Program-made: the position numbers and the translations under genes
Notes under the pieces: generated by a model
Databases searched by the model: none
Seen by the model: only the letters and a program-made list of their open reading frames with translations
What the model was told of the DNA's origin: nothing
From: Caulobacteraceae bacterium
GTDB lineage: Bacteria; Pseudomonadota; Alphaproteobacteria; Caulobacterales; Caulobacteraceae
Assembly: GCA_947441065.1 (NCBI GenBank)
Contig: CANESI010000001.1
Span: 62,001 to 126,000, forward strand
Direction of reading: 5' to 3'
Length of the DNA stretch: 64,000 nt
Shown here: positions 1 through 8,276 of the stretch, in pieces
Numbering within the stretch: the first letter of the stretch is position 1
Layout of the letters: each line of letters opens with the position of its first letter

Positions 1-135
1 TCCTATGCCCGCAAGGCGCAGGATGGGATCCTTGATCCGGACCATATTGCCGACAACTACTGGCACCTCCACACCCAACCGCGCGATAGCTGGACCCATG
101 AGCTCGATCTTCGGCCCTGGTCAGAAAGCTGGTAA
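1..135 (+). CDS. SDR family oxidoreductase, C-terminal fragment (5' end outside window)
   Basis: An open frame runs in from the left edge and ends at TAA 133-135, leaving 44 residues. The tail contains the pattern DGILDPDHIADNYWHLHTQP followed by WTHELDLRPW. From memory this is the C-terminus of a group of short-chain dehydrogenases/reductases in which the YWHLH segment follows the substrate loop. The Rossmann fold and the Ser-Tyr-Lys site lie outside the window, so substrate and cofactor cannot be judged. It precedes the emrA operon by about 105 bases and is probably a separate transcription unit. Confidence 0.7.
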   Translation, partial: SYARKAQDGILDPDHIADNYWHLHTQPRDSWTHELDLRPWSESW

Positions 136-154
136 GGGCTTGCTCCTTGAATTT

Positions 155-170
155 TGGACGCTTCAGTCCA
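155..170. promoter_or_regulatory. Inverted repeat upstream of emrAB-tetR, possible repressor operator
   Basis: TGGAC (155-159) and GTCCA (166-170) form a perfect five-base inverted repeat with a six-base spacer. It lies about 70 bases before the emrA start. The operon encodes its own TetR-type regulator as the last gene, and such regulators commonly bind a palindrome in the promoter of their own operon. That this is the operator is inference; short palindromes also occur by chance. Confidence 0.3.
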
Positions 171-240
171 TTTGAACATTGAGTCTGGCGAGACGGCCCG
201 ATAGACAGGTTGTTCAAACTTAAAGTTCGGGGGTCGGCGC

Positions 241-1350
241 ATGCCGAGGGCAAAACTCATTCCGCTGTTGGTGGCCGCAGTCGTCGGTCTGGGCCTCATC
301 GCTGGCGTTAGCGTCTGGTGGACCAACAAGCAGCGCTACGAAACCACTGACAATGCCTATGTTCAGGCCGATACGGTCACGGTCAGCCCTCAGATCGACG
401 GCTATGTCGCCGAGGTCTTGGTTGCCGATAACCAGAAGGTCGAGGCCGGTCAGGTCCTTGTGCGGCTGGATGCTTCGCAATCAGAAGCGAAGCTGGCCCA
501 GGCCGTTGCCAAGGTCGCGGCCCTAGAGGCCGCCATCAAGGGGGTCGACGATAAGGTCTCGCTTGAGCAGGCCCTGATCGCTCAGCGCGCCGCGGTCGTG
601 ACCAGCGCCAAGGTCGATGCCCAGCGCGCGGCGCTTGATCTGCAACGATACCGGGCCCTGTCTGGCAATGGCTGGGTCTCCGACCAGCGGCTCCAGACGG
701 TCGGAGCCACTGCCGCCCAGACCAGCGCCAATGTCGCCCAGGCCGAAGCCAGTCTGCAGGCTGAGCGTCAGGTCGCCAATTCCCTCACCTCCGCCAAGGC
801 CCAGACCAGCGCAGAGGCCGCCGCTGCCCGCGCGGCGATGGAGCAGGCTAGGATTGAAGTGGAGCGCACCGTCATCCGCGCGCCGGTTGCCGGGATTGTC
901 GGTGCCCGCGCGGTGCGTCCTGGCCAGTATATTCGCCCCGGCTCGGCCCTGATGAGTGTCGTGCCCCTGACAGACACCTATGTCTTGGCCAATTTCAAAG
1001 AGACCCAAGTTAGCCGTATCCGTATTGGCCAGAGCGTCGAGATCAAGGCCGATGCTTTCAGCAAGACCCCGATCCGTGGGCGGGTGGACAGTTTCGCCCC
1101 CGCCACCGGTTCAGAATTTGCCCTGATCCCCGTCGAGAATGCCGTGGGCAACTTTACCAAGATTGTCCAGCGCGTGCCGGTCAAGATCGTGGTCGAAGCC
1201 AATGATCCGCTTAAGGGCGCCCTGCGTCCCGGCCTGTCGGTCGAGGTTCAGGTCGATGTGCGCGGCAAGACCGGTCCCTCCTTTGCCGAGGCCAGTTCTG
1301 CGGCGCGTCAGCCAGCCCCTGCGGCGGATCTTAAGAGCGCGGCTCAGTGA
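241..1350 (+). CDS. HlyD/EmrA family membrane fusion protein of a multidrug efflux system
   Basis: This 369-residue protein is the periplasmic adaptor of a tripartite efflux pump, linking the inner-membrane MFS transporter encoded next to it to an outer-membrane channel. One N-terminal transmembrane helix (about residues 8-27) is followed by a biotinyl-lipoyl-like strand region (TVSPQIDGYVAEVLV, then VEAGQVLVRLD). A long Ala/Gln-rich coiled-coil hairpin follows (about 75-205), and then the returning lipoyl half (VIRAPVAGIVGARAVRPGQY) and a beta-barrel domain. Size and order match EmrA. The start ATG at 241 follows a G-rich stretch but no strong Shine-Dalgarno. Its stop overlaps the GTG start of the next gene, so the two are translationally coupled. 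The drug specificity is unknown. Confidence 0.92.
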   Translation: MPRAKLIPLLVAAVVGLGLIAGVSVWWTNKQRYETTDNAYVQADTVTVSPQIDGYVAEVLVADNQKVEAGQVLVRLDASQSEAKLAQAVAKVAALEAAIKGVDDKVSLEQALIAQRAAVVTSAKVDAQRAALDLQRYRALSGNGWVSDQRLQTVGATAAQTSANVAQAEASLQAERQVANSLTSAKAQTSAEAAAARAAMEQARIEVERTVIRAPVAGIVGARAVRPGQYIRPGSALMSVVPLTDTYVLANFKETQVSRIRIGQSVEIKADAFSKTPIRGRVDSFAPATGSEFALIPVENAVGNFTKIVQRVPVKIVVEANDPLKGALRPGLSVEVQVDVRGKTGPSFAEASSAARQPAPAADLKSAAQ

Positions 1351-2936
1351 GCCAAACCGGCGCAGCCGCGCCTGACGTCGGCGCTCCGGCCACGGTCGAC
1401 TGGGTCAAACTCTTTCTGGGGTTTGGCGCGATGGTGGTTGGCCAGTTCATGGCCGTCCTCGACATTCAGATTGTCGCCTCGTCCTTGCCTCAGATCCAAG
1501 CGGGCATTGGTGCCAGCGCTGACGAGGTCAGTTGGATCCAGACCTCCTATCTGGTGGCCGAGGTCGTGATGATCCCGCTATCGACTTACCTGTCCAGAAT
1601 CTGGGGCACTCAGAAGGTCTATATGGCCTCTTGCTTTGGCTTTGTGGTGATGAGCGTGGCCACGGGCTTGGCGTCGAACATTGAGACCATGATTGTTATG
1701 CGGGCCCTGCAAGGCTTTGTCGGCGGGGCCATGATCCCGACGGTCTTTGCCGTCGCCTTCACGGCCTTCCCGCCGGAGAAGCGGATGTTGTCCAGTGTGA
1801 TCATGGGGATGATCATTACCTTGGCCCCAACGGTCGGCCCGGTTCTGGGTGGACATCTGACCGAGTGGCTGAACTGGCGCTGGCTGTTCTTCATCAATGT
1901 CCCCCCAGGTCTGTTGGTCCTGTTTCTGGTCAGCCGCTATGGCGATTTTGACAAGGGCGACCGGAGCCTGACCAAGGGCTTTGACTGGATTGGACTGGCC
2001 TTCATGGGCGTCTTCCTCATGGCCACGCAATTTGTCTTGGAAGAGGGCGCGCGGAAGAACTGGTTTGAGGATGATCTCATCCTGTTGCTCGCGGTAACCG
2101 GCGCGGTCTGCGGTGCCATCTTTGTTTGGCGGTCCTTGAGCTACAAGCAGCCCATTGTGGAACTGCGCGCCTTCAAAAATCTGAACTTTTCGGTTGGCAT
2201 CGTGATGACCTTTGTGACCGGTATCTGTCTGTTCGGCGGCACCTATATGCTGCCTCTGTTTTTGGGACGGATCCGAGGCTTTTCGTCGGGTGAGGTTGGC
2301 ACCACCATGGTGGTTGGCGGCTTGGCCATGTTCCTGACCGGTCCGATCCTTGGTCGCTGGGTTCGGTTGATGGATCCGCGCTATCCGCTAGCCTTTGGGT
2401 TTGTCTGTGCGGGCTATGGCTTTTGGCTCGGCCATGCTGTGACCCCGCAATGGGGCTATTGGGAACTGGCCAGTCTCCAAGCCTTCCGAGGATCTGGGAT
2501 CATGATCGCCATGATTGCCAGCCAGAATGTGACCATGGCGACCCTGCCGCCGGAACTGATCAAGACCGCTTCGGGTCTGGTCAACCTGTCACGCAATGTC
2601 GGCGGAGCCATGGGGCTGGCGGTCCTCACCACGGTCTTGAGCACCTCAACAAAACTGCACATGAACGAGTTGTCCTCGCGCATGACCGTGGCCAGTCAAA
2701 AGGGCCAAGAGATGCTGTCGGGTATGGCCATGAAAATGACCGAGATCGGGGTCTCTGACCCGGCTGCGGCCAGCCGCAAGGTCCTCCAGTCGCTGCTGAT
2801 GAGAGACGCTGCAACCTTGGCCTATGGTGATGCTTTTACGGCCCTGGCACTGTGCTGTTTCTTCGCCGCCTTTGGGGCCTTCTTCGTTCAGCCCGCGCCC
2901 AACCTCTATAGTGCTCAGCCGGTAGAGGATAACTGA
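1347..2936 (+). CDS. DHA2 family MFS multidrug efflux transporter, EmrB-like
   Basis: This is a 529-residue inner-membrane proton/drug antiporter of the 14-helix DHA2 family. The N-terminus shows the family signature MAVLDIQIVASSLPQIQ in helix 1, and WIQTSYLVAEVVMIPL in helix 2. The motif C region GPVLGGHLTEWLNWRWLFFINVPPG lies near residues 157-180. The start is GTG at 1347, whose TG is shared with the TGA stop of the EmrA-like gene. Its own stop overlaps the ATG of the TetR gene. With the adaptor it should form an EmrAB-type pump; no outer-membrane TolC partner is encoded in the visible operon. Function is well supported by family; substrates are not inferable. Confidence 0.92.
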   Translation: MSQTGAAAPDVGAPATVDWVKLFLGFGAMVVGQFMAVLDIQIVASSLPQIQAGIGASADEVSWIQTSYLVAEVVMIPLSTYLSRIWGTQKVYMASCFGFVVMSVATGLASNIETMIVMRALQGFVGGAMIPTVFAVAFTAFPPEKRMLSSVIMGMIITLAPTVGPVLGGHLTEWLNWRWLFFINVPPGLLVLFLVSRYGDFDKGDRSLTKGFDWIGLAFMGVFLMATQFVLEEGARKNWFEDDLILLLAVTGAVCGAIFVWRSLSYKQPIVELRAFKNLNFSVGIVMTFVTGICLFGGTYMLPLFLGRIRGFSSGEVGTTMVVGGLAMFLTGPILGRWVRLMDPRYPLAFGFVCAGYGFWLGHAVTPQWGYWELASLQAFRGSGIMIAMIASQNVTMATLPPELIKTASGLVNLSRNVGGAMGLAVLTTVLSTSTKLHMNELSSRMTVASQKGQEMLSGMAMKMTEIGVSDPAAASRKVLQSLLMRDAATLAYGDAFTALALCCFFAAFGAFFVQPAPNLYSAQPVEDN

Positions 2937-3544
2937 TGCCGCGTGTGGTGGGCCAGATCGATCAGGTCAAGAGCGAGGCCATTCTCGATGCCGCCTCCGA
3001 TGTTCTGGGCGAACGCGGGCTCGGCGCGTCGATTGAGGCCATTGCGCGCCGTGCCGCCGTGTCCAAACAGACCATCTATAATCACTTTGGCTGCAAGACG
3101 GCCCTGATTGAGGCGCTGGTGGCCAGGCGTGTCTCCCACATCACCGCCCCTTTACGTGTCCCCGGTGCTGCGGAGCAACCGATAGAGACCCTGACGGCGC
3201 TGGCCCAGACCCTGATCGAGATTGTTTCCAATGTTCGGGCCTATTCCCTCATTCGGGTCACGGTTCAAGGCGCTGGGGCCATGCCGGAACTGGCCAAGGC
3301 GGTGTTCGAAGCTGGACCGGCCACCACCCGCGCCCTGATCGCAGACTATTTGGCTGCAGAGACACAAGCGGGCCGGATGGCCGTCGATGATCCGATGGAA
3401 GCGGCGGAGTTCTTTGCCGGCATGTGCTCAGGCCACCGGCAATTTCGCGCCCTGATGGGCATGGAGGTCAATGCCGATCCAGACCAGATTGCCCATCTGG
3501 CTCAAACCGTCGCCAAGCGATTTTTCAGGGCCTATGCCCCCTAA
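2936..3544 (+). CDS. TetR/AcrR family transcriptional regulator of the emr operon
   Basis: This 202-residue protein has an N-terminal helix-turn-helix (AILDAASDVLGERGL, then SIEAIARRAAVSKQTIYNHF), the typical TetR DNA-binding half. The C-terminal half has the length and Ala-rich helical character of the AefR-like ligand-binding domain. The start ATG at 2936 overlaps the last base of the transporter stop (TGATG), so it is the third gene of the efflux operon. By context it is expected to repress emrAB until a pump substrate binds. An inverted repeat at 155-170 is a candidate binding site. The repressor role is inference. Confidence 0.88.
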   Translation: MPRVVGQIDQVKSEAILDAASDVLGERGLGASIEAIARRAAVSKQTIYNHFGCKTALIEALVARRVSHITAPLRVPGAAEQPIETLTALAQTLIEIVSNVRAYSLIRVTVQGAGAMPELAKAVFEAGPATTRALIADYLAAETQAGRMAVDDPMEAAEFFAGMCSGHRQFRALMGMEVNADPDQIAHLAQTVAKRFFRAYAP

Positions 3545-3620
3545 GGCGTGCGTGCCACCTAGGTTTTCTGCGCTGTTAGGTTTACAGCGATAAGATAATC
3601 ACATTGGGAAGGATCAGGAC

Positions 3621-4505
3621 ATGACGGGATCACTAAACGGCAAGGTTGCGGTCATTACGGGCGGTTGTTCCGGCATTGGCCTTGGCACGGTCGAACTCTT
3701 TATCGCTGAAGGCGCGAAAGTGGTTTGCGCCGACCTGCAGGATGAAAAGGGCGCCATGCTCGAGGCCCGTTTCGGGGACCTTCTGCGCTATGTCCACTGT
3801 GATGTGACCCAAGAGGCCGATATTGCCAAGGCGATCAACACGGCGGCGGAGGCCTTTGGCGGCCTTGATATCCTGTTCAACAATGCCGGGTCGGGCGGTG
3901 CCCCCAATGGTGTTGAAGACATGACCGCAGAGGCTTGGGACAGTGTCCAGAACCTCTTGGTTCGCTCGGTTATCTTGGGCATGAAACATGCCGTCCCCCT
4001 GATGCGCGCGCGCGGCGGCGGGGCCATTGTTAATACGGCCTCTATCGCTGGGCTTCAGGCCGGTTGGGGGCCGCTAGCCTATTCCACAGCCAAGTGCGCC
4101 GTGATCCACCTGACCAAGTGCGCGGCGGCTGAGCTTTCGCCGCAAAAGATCCGCGTCAATGCCATCTGCCCTGGCCTAATTGCCACCTCGATCTTTGGGG
4201 CGTCCTTCGGTCTGCCGCGTGAAGTGGCCGATCAGATGGCCGCGCAGATCGCCTCTGTTGCGCCAGACTTCCAGCCTGTGCCCAAGGGCGGCATGCCGGA
4301 CGATATTGCCAAGGCCTGCCTCTATCTGGCCTCTGACGCCTCGGCCTTTGTGTCGGGCACCCATCTGGTCGTCGATGGCGGTATCACCATTGGTGGCCGC
4401 AGTTCGTGGGACAAGAGCGCCCCATCGCCCCTGCTGGTCGCCCTTGGCATTACGCCTGAGCAGGCCGAACAGATGCGTCTGGCCATGACCGCTACGCAGG
4501 GATGA
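3621..4505 (+). CDS. SDR family NAD(P)-dependent oxidoreductase
   Basis: This 294-residue classical short-chain dehydrogenase has the Rossmann motif TGGCSGIGLGTVELF near residues 13-30, and an acidic residue after strand 2 (VVCADLQDE) that favours NAD over NADP. The NNAG motif is present. The catalytic set is Ser in NTASIAG plus Tyr and Lys in YSTAKCAV, so all catalytic residues are in place. A C-terminal extension of about 30 residues follows the usual VVDGG end. The start ATG lies downstream of AAGGA. The stop overlaps the ATG of the DMT transporter, so they are co-transcribed. The substrate is unknown; it resembles cyclohexanol or 3-hydroxy-type dehydrogenases in general form only. Confidence 0.88.
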   Translation: MTGSLNGKVAVITGGCSGIGLGTVELFIAEGAKVVCADLQDEKGAMLEARFGDLLRYVHCDVTQEADIAKAINTAAEAFGGLDILFNNAGSGGAPNGVEDMTAEAWDSVQNLLVRSVILGMKHAVPLMRARGGGAIVNTASIAGLQAGWGPLAYSTAKCAVIHLTKCAAAELSPQKIRVNAICPGLIATSIFGASFGLPREVADQMAAQIASVAPDFQPVPKGGMPDDIAKACLYLASDASAFVSGTHLVVDGGITIGGRSSWDKSAPSPLLVALGITPEQAEQMRLAMTATQG

Positions 4506-5446
4506 CAGGCCTGTCGCCAAGAATGAGAGCGGTCCGCTGGGCCGAGGGTCTCGCGCCGAATGTGCGTGGGGCCCTGTGGATGCTGGTTTCGGCCCTGACC
4601 TATACGGCCATGACCACCCTGATCAAATTTCTTGGCGACGACTATCCGGCCTCTCTCCAAACCTTCTATCGTCAGGCGGCGAGCATGATCGTGCTCGCCC
4701 CCATGATGATCAAGGATTGGCGCGGCACCTTTACGACCAGTCGCCCGGGCATAATGCTGTTTCGATCAGCCGCCGGTGTCGTGGCCATGATCTTGGGCTT
4801 CTATTCGGTGCAGAAGCTGCCGCTGGCCGAGGCCAATGCCCTGTCCTTTACCCGTACCCTTTGGTTGGTGCCGCTCGCCGCCTTTGTGCTGCGTGAGAAG
4901 CTGGGCCTGCTCCGCATCGGGGCTAGCCTCGTCGGCTTTGGCGGGGTCCTGGTGATGCTTCAGCCGGAGGCGGCGGCCCATAGTGGCTCTACCATGCCGC
5001 AGTTGGCCGCGCTGGCCTCGGCCTTTCTCTTTGCCCTGACCATCACCGGCATGAAGGTCATGACGCGAGATCACAAGACCATCACCCTCTTAGCTTGGGC
5101 GGCGGTGCTGGGGCTGGTCTTTGCCTTGCCACCGGCCTTGCTCGTCTGGCGCTGGCCCAGTCCGGTCGATCTGGCCCTGCTCGCTGCTATGGGGGTGCTG
5201 GGGGTGGTAACGCAGGCCTGCTACATCAAGGGCATGCAGATCGGTGATGCGGGTGCCATGGCCCCCATCGACTATACGCGGCTGGTCTTTGCGGTCCTGT
5301 TTGGCCTTGCCTTCTTCCACGATATTCCCAGTTTCGTGACCATGATCGGGGCGGCCATCGTGGTCGGCTCGACCCTGATCATCACCTGGCATGAACAGCG
5401 CGAAGCCAAGAAGGCCAAGGCTGAAGCCGCCGCGCTAGAGGTCTAG
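4502..5446 (+). CDS. EamA/DMT superfamily transporter
   Basis: This 314-residue inner-membrane protein has about ten hydrophobic helices arranged as two EamA repeats. The first repeat contains LWMLVSALTYTAMTTLIKF and the conserved end of helix 4 (NALSFTRTLWLVPLAAFVL with REKLG after it). The second ends with DYTRLVFAVLFGLAFF. The charged C-terminus (EQREAKKAKAEAAALEV) is expected in the cytoplasm. Members export or import small metabolites; specificity cannot be read. It overlaps the SDR stop by four bases (ATGA), and its own 3' end overlaps the convergent YhhN gene by 12 bases. Confidence 0.88.
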   Translation: MTGLSPRMRAVRWAEGLAPNVRGALWMLVSALTYTAMTTLIKFLGDDYPASLQTFYRQAASMIVLAPMMIKDWRGTFTTSRPGIMLFRSAAGVVAMILGFYSVQKLPLAEANALSFTRTLWLVPLAAFVLREKLGLLRIGASLVGFGGVLVMLQPEAAAHSGSTMPQLAALASAFLFALTITGMKVMTRDHKTITLLAWAAVLGLVFALPPALLVWRWPSPVDLALLAAMGVLGVVTQACYIKGMQIGDAGAMAPIDYTRLVFAVLFGLAFFHDIPSFVTMIGAAIVVGSTLIITWHEQREAKKAKAEAAALEV

Positions 5447-6094
5447 CCGCATCAGACCTAAGGCAATGGCGGCCTGGCCCCCATAGTAGAGTGCCCAGAT
5501 CGCGTAGGCGCTCAATCGCTCTGATCCCGCAATCCTTGCGCTGCGAAAGAGGTCGGCCGAGAGGATCGCGTCCGAGGCCATGAAGGCCAAGGCCCCGACC
5601 ATCACCGGCCAAGCGGTCCAAGGCAGCAGCAGGCCGGTCGCCAACATGGCCACGATAGCGGCGACATAGGCGCTGACCGCGCCCCTCATCGCCCCCAGAT
5701 GCGGCCACAGCCATGTGAGCATGCCAATGCCGCCCAGTGCTGACACGGCAATCAAGACAGGCCTGATCGGCTCCGACAGGGCGCTGGGCCCGCCCGCACT
5801 CCAGAACAGGGCGACATAGATCAGATGGGCGACCAGAAAGCTGGCCAGACCCAGAGGCAGCCACCTTTTGGGATCCCCCGCCAAGAACCCATCCCCCACC
5901 GCTGAGAGAACCAAGGCGGCGGGTAGCAAGAGAGCCACGCCATGCTGAGGGCCGGTCAGATAGGCGATCAGGGCCAGAGCGGCGACCGGCATGATCTTGA
6001 CCACGGTGCGTAGGGGCGAGATCGGAGCCAAGACCCAGAGCACCCCATAGGCCAGCGCGCTGATGGCAGATACCAGCCAAAGAGCGGTGATCAT
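5435..6094 (-). CDS. YhhN family membrane protein, putative lysoplasmalogenase
   Basis: An integral membrane protein of about 219 residues with roughly eight hydrophobic segments. It shows the YhhN/TMEM86 signature: early KIMPVAALALIAYL, then LVLSAVGDGFLAGDP with the conserved Asp, then FLVAHLIYVALF, and a late MASDAILSADLF with a second conserved Asp. Family members TMEM86A/B hydrolyse the vinyl-ether bond of lysoplasmalogens; the bacterial role is mostly untested, so the activity is by family only. ATG at 6094 is chosen; an in-frame TTG at 6100 is the alternative. The 3' end overlaps the convergent DMT gene. Confidence 0.8.
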   Translation of the reverse strand: MITALWLVSAISALAYGVLWVLAPISPLRTVVKIMPVAALALIAYLTGPQHGVALLLPAALVLSAVGDGFLAGDPKRWLPLGLASFLVAHLIYVALFWSAGGPSALSEPIRPVLIAVSALGGIGMLTWLWPHLGAMRGAVSAYVAAIVAMLATGLLLPWTAWPVMVGALAFMASDAILSADLFRSARIAGSERLSAYAIWALYYGGQAAIALGLMRLDL

Positions 6095-6277
6095 GGGCAA
6101 GATCCTAAGCTGAGGCGGGTGCTAAGGCCTTGGATGGGGCCCGTCGCGTAAGAAATGTCATCAACCGGCCAAGGTGCCCTTGCGTCAGTATTGGACTCTG
6201 CGTCCATGAGCGGTACATCCCTTGTCAGGTCGGTCCAACGACTTCATCATGAAAAGCAACAACAGGGAACTCGTCCA

Positions 6278-7060
6278 ATGGAGCTTAATTCTTCGGTTGC
6301 CGCCGTCGTGACTGGCGGGGCCTCTGGCCTCGGCGAAGCCACGGCACGTGCCTTGGCGGCTCGCGGCGTTCGCGTCGCCATTTTCGATATGAACGAACAG
6401 AAGGGCGAAGCTGTCGCCGCGGACATTGGCGGCGTGTTCTGCAAGGTCAATGTCACCAGCGATGACGATGTCGATGCTGGCTTTGCCAAGGCCCGTGCGG
6501 CCCACGGCCAGGAGCGCATCCTGATCAACTGCGCCGGTACCGGCAATGCCGCCAAGACCGCCAGCCGCGACAAGACGACCGGCGAGACCAAGCACTTCCC
6601 CCTCGACGCCTTCAACATGATCTTGCAGATCAATCTGGTTGGCACCTTCCGCTGCATCGCCAAGTCGGCGAAGGGCATGCTAGATCTGGAGCCTCTGGCC
6701 GATGGCGAGCGCGGTGCAATCGTCAATACGGCGTCGGTGGCAGCGGTTGATGGTCAGATGGGCCAAGCGGCCTATTCGGCCTCCAAGGGCGGCGTGGTCG
6801 GCATGACCCTGCCCATCGCGCGCGACCTGATGGGTGACGGTATCCGCGTCAACACCATCCTGCCCGGCATCTTCAACACCCCGCTGATGCAAGGCGCGCC
6901 AGAGCCTGTGAAGGCCGCACTCGCCGCTTCGGTGCCATTCCCCAAGCGTCTGGGCAATGCCACGGAATATGCCTCCTTGGCCGTGGAAATGTGCTCGAAC
7001 AGCTATTTCAATGGCGAGCATGTCCGCATCGACGGCGCCATCCGTATGGCCCCGCGCTAA
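6278..7060 (+). CDS. SDR family dehydrogenase, 3-hydroxyacyl-CoA dehydrogenase type II-like
   Basis: This 260-residue SDR carries TGGASGLGEATARALA at its N-terminus, an Asp after strand 2 (AIFDMNEQKG) indicating NAD, NCAGTG, and the catalytic set Ser in NTASVAA, Tyr and Lys in YSASKGG. The pattern resembles HSD17B10 and bacterial 3-hydroxyacyl-CoA dehydrogenases (PFPKRLGNATEYASL near the C-terminus). It probably oxidises a 3-hydroxyacyl-CoA or a related alcohol in fatty acid or branched-chain breakdown; the exact substrate is inferred. The ATG at 6278 with GGGA upstream is preferred over earlier in-frame codons whose translation has no SDR similarity. A terminator follows at 7086-7113. Confidence 0.87.
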   Translation: MELNSSVAAVVTGGASGLGEATARALAARGVRVAIFDMNEQKGEAVAADIGGVFCKVNVTSDDDVDAGFAKARAAHGQERILINCAGTGNAAKTASRDKTTGETKHFPLDAFNMILQINLVGTFRCIAKSAKGMLDLEPLADGERGAIVNTASVAAVDGQMGQAAYSASKGGVVGMTLPIARDLMGDGIRVNTILPGIFNTPLMQGAPEPVKAALAASVPFPKRLGNATEYASLAVEMCSNSYFNGEHVRIDGAIRMAPR

Positions 7061-7085
7061 ACCGAACGGACTTTTCTAGGAAGGG

Positions 7086-7113
7086 CGCAGGTCTTAGGGC
7101 CTGCGTCTTTTTT
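7086..7113 (+). terminator. Rho-independent terminator after the SDR gene
   Basis: CGCAGGTC pairs with GGCCTGCG around a TTAG loop, with one G-T pair, followed directly by TCTTTTTT. It lies 26 bases after the TAA of the dehydrogenase. It is a clear stem-loop plus T-run. Confidence 0.85.
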
Positions 7114-7214
7114 ATTGGATTATCCTCGTCACCTTGAGCAAAGCCGCGTTAGACTTTACCCGCCGGTTAGGGTTCTCGCACCAGAACGAGACGCCATCGG
7201 CCAAGGGGACCCTT

Positions 7215-8276
7215 ATGACCAGCGCCATGCCTAAGATCTTGCGCACGCCCGATGAGCGCTTTGCGGCCATCAACGACTATCCGTGGGCACCCCATTATCT
7301 AGAGGTCGAGCCGGGTCTGCGGATGGCCTATGTCGATGCTGGGCCTGCCGATGCCACCGAGACGGTGCTTTTGGTCCATGGCCAGCCCATGTGGGGCTAT
7401 CTCTATCGCAAGATGATCGGGCCCTTGGCGGCGGCGGGTTACCGGGTGATCGTGCCCGATCTGATCGGCTTTGGCCGTTCGGACAAGTTCACGGACCAAA
7501 GCCGCTATAGCTACAGCGCCCATGTCGGCTGGCTCAATCAGTTGATCCGGCAACTTGATCTCAAGCGCATGACCGTCTTTGGTCAGGACTGGGGTGGGCT
7601 GCTGGGCAGTCGGGTTCTGGCCGAGAATGAGGCCCGCTGCTCGCGCGGGGTCATGTCCAATACCGACCTGCCCGGTCACGGCCCCGGCTTTCCGGGCCTG
7701 AGCCCTCAAGGGCCCCTCTCGCCTGAGACCCTCAAGGCCCAGTTCGGTATCGATTGGCGCGAGACGGTCGATGAGGATGACCGTATCAATCCTGAAAAGA
7801 TTGCCGCCGTGATCGCGCGCAAATCCATGACCTATTTCCTCGATTGGCGGGTCTATAGCCAAGAGGTAGTAGAGCTTTTGCCGTCCAAGATCGTTCCGGG
7901 CTGGTGTGTCACGCCCCTGTCGGACGCGGCCAAGGCGGCCTATGACGCCCCCTTCCCAGATGAGCGCTATAGGGCCGGGCCGCGCCGGTTCCCGATGCTG
8001 GTGCCCATCACGACGGACGACCCAGAGCGCGAGATCAATGAGGCGGCTTGGAGGGTGTTAGAGGGCTGGCAAAAGCCGTTCTTGACCCTGTGGGGCACGC
8101 AATGTCCCTTTACCTTCATGAACCGGGGCAGGCCCTATCGCACTCGCATTCCCGGCGCGTCCCTGCCGGGGATCGAGCACAAGGTCTATGGGGCAGGGCA
8201 CTATATCCAAGAAGATTTCGGCCCAGAGATCGCCGCCGACATGATCGCCTTTATTGAGGCCTTCCCCGTTCCCTAG
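7215..8276 (+). CDS. Haloalkane dehalogenase-like alpha/beta hydrolase with altered triad
   Basis: This 353-residue alpha/beta hydrolase resembles haloalkane dehalogenases of subfamily I, including the N-terminal pattern ILRTPDERF and the APHY motif. Visible features are the oxyanion motif HGQPMWGYLYRK (about 55-66), the nucleophile motif GQDWGG (Asp125, with Trp126 as halide-binding residue) and the catalytic His in GAGHYIQED (His329). In the family the acid after strand 7 sits in a DxDP-like motif; here the aligned stretch reads GTQCP, putting Cys297 where Asp is expected. Dehalogenase activity is therefore uncertain. ATG 7215 follows AAGGGGA, which supports it over the upstream in-frame codon. 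Its 3' end overlaps the convergent lipoprotein gene by four bases. Confidence 0.82.
   Translation: MTSAMPKILRTPDERFAAINDYPWAPHYLEVEPGLRMAYVDAGPADATETVLLVHGQPMWGYLYRKMIGPLAAAGYRVIVPDLIGFGRSDKFTDQSRYSYSAHVGWLNQLIRQLDLKRMTVFGQDWGGLLGSRVLAENEARCSRGVMSNTDLPGHGPGFPGLSPQGPLSPETLKAQFGIDWRETVDEDDRINPEKIAAVIARKSMTYFLDWRVYSQEVVELLPSKIVPGWCVTPLSDAAKAAYDAPFPDERYRAGPRRFPMLVPITTDDPEREINEAAWRVLEGWQKPFLTLWGTQCPFTFMNRGRPYRTRIPGASLPGIEHKVYGAGHYIQEDFGPEIAADMIAFIEAFPVP

Noticed and set aside
5382-6080. 232-residue second frame over the YhhN gene
   Set aside because: It is Trp/Arg-rich low-quality sequence; the other frame has the YhhN membrane pattern and conserved Asp.
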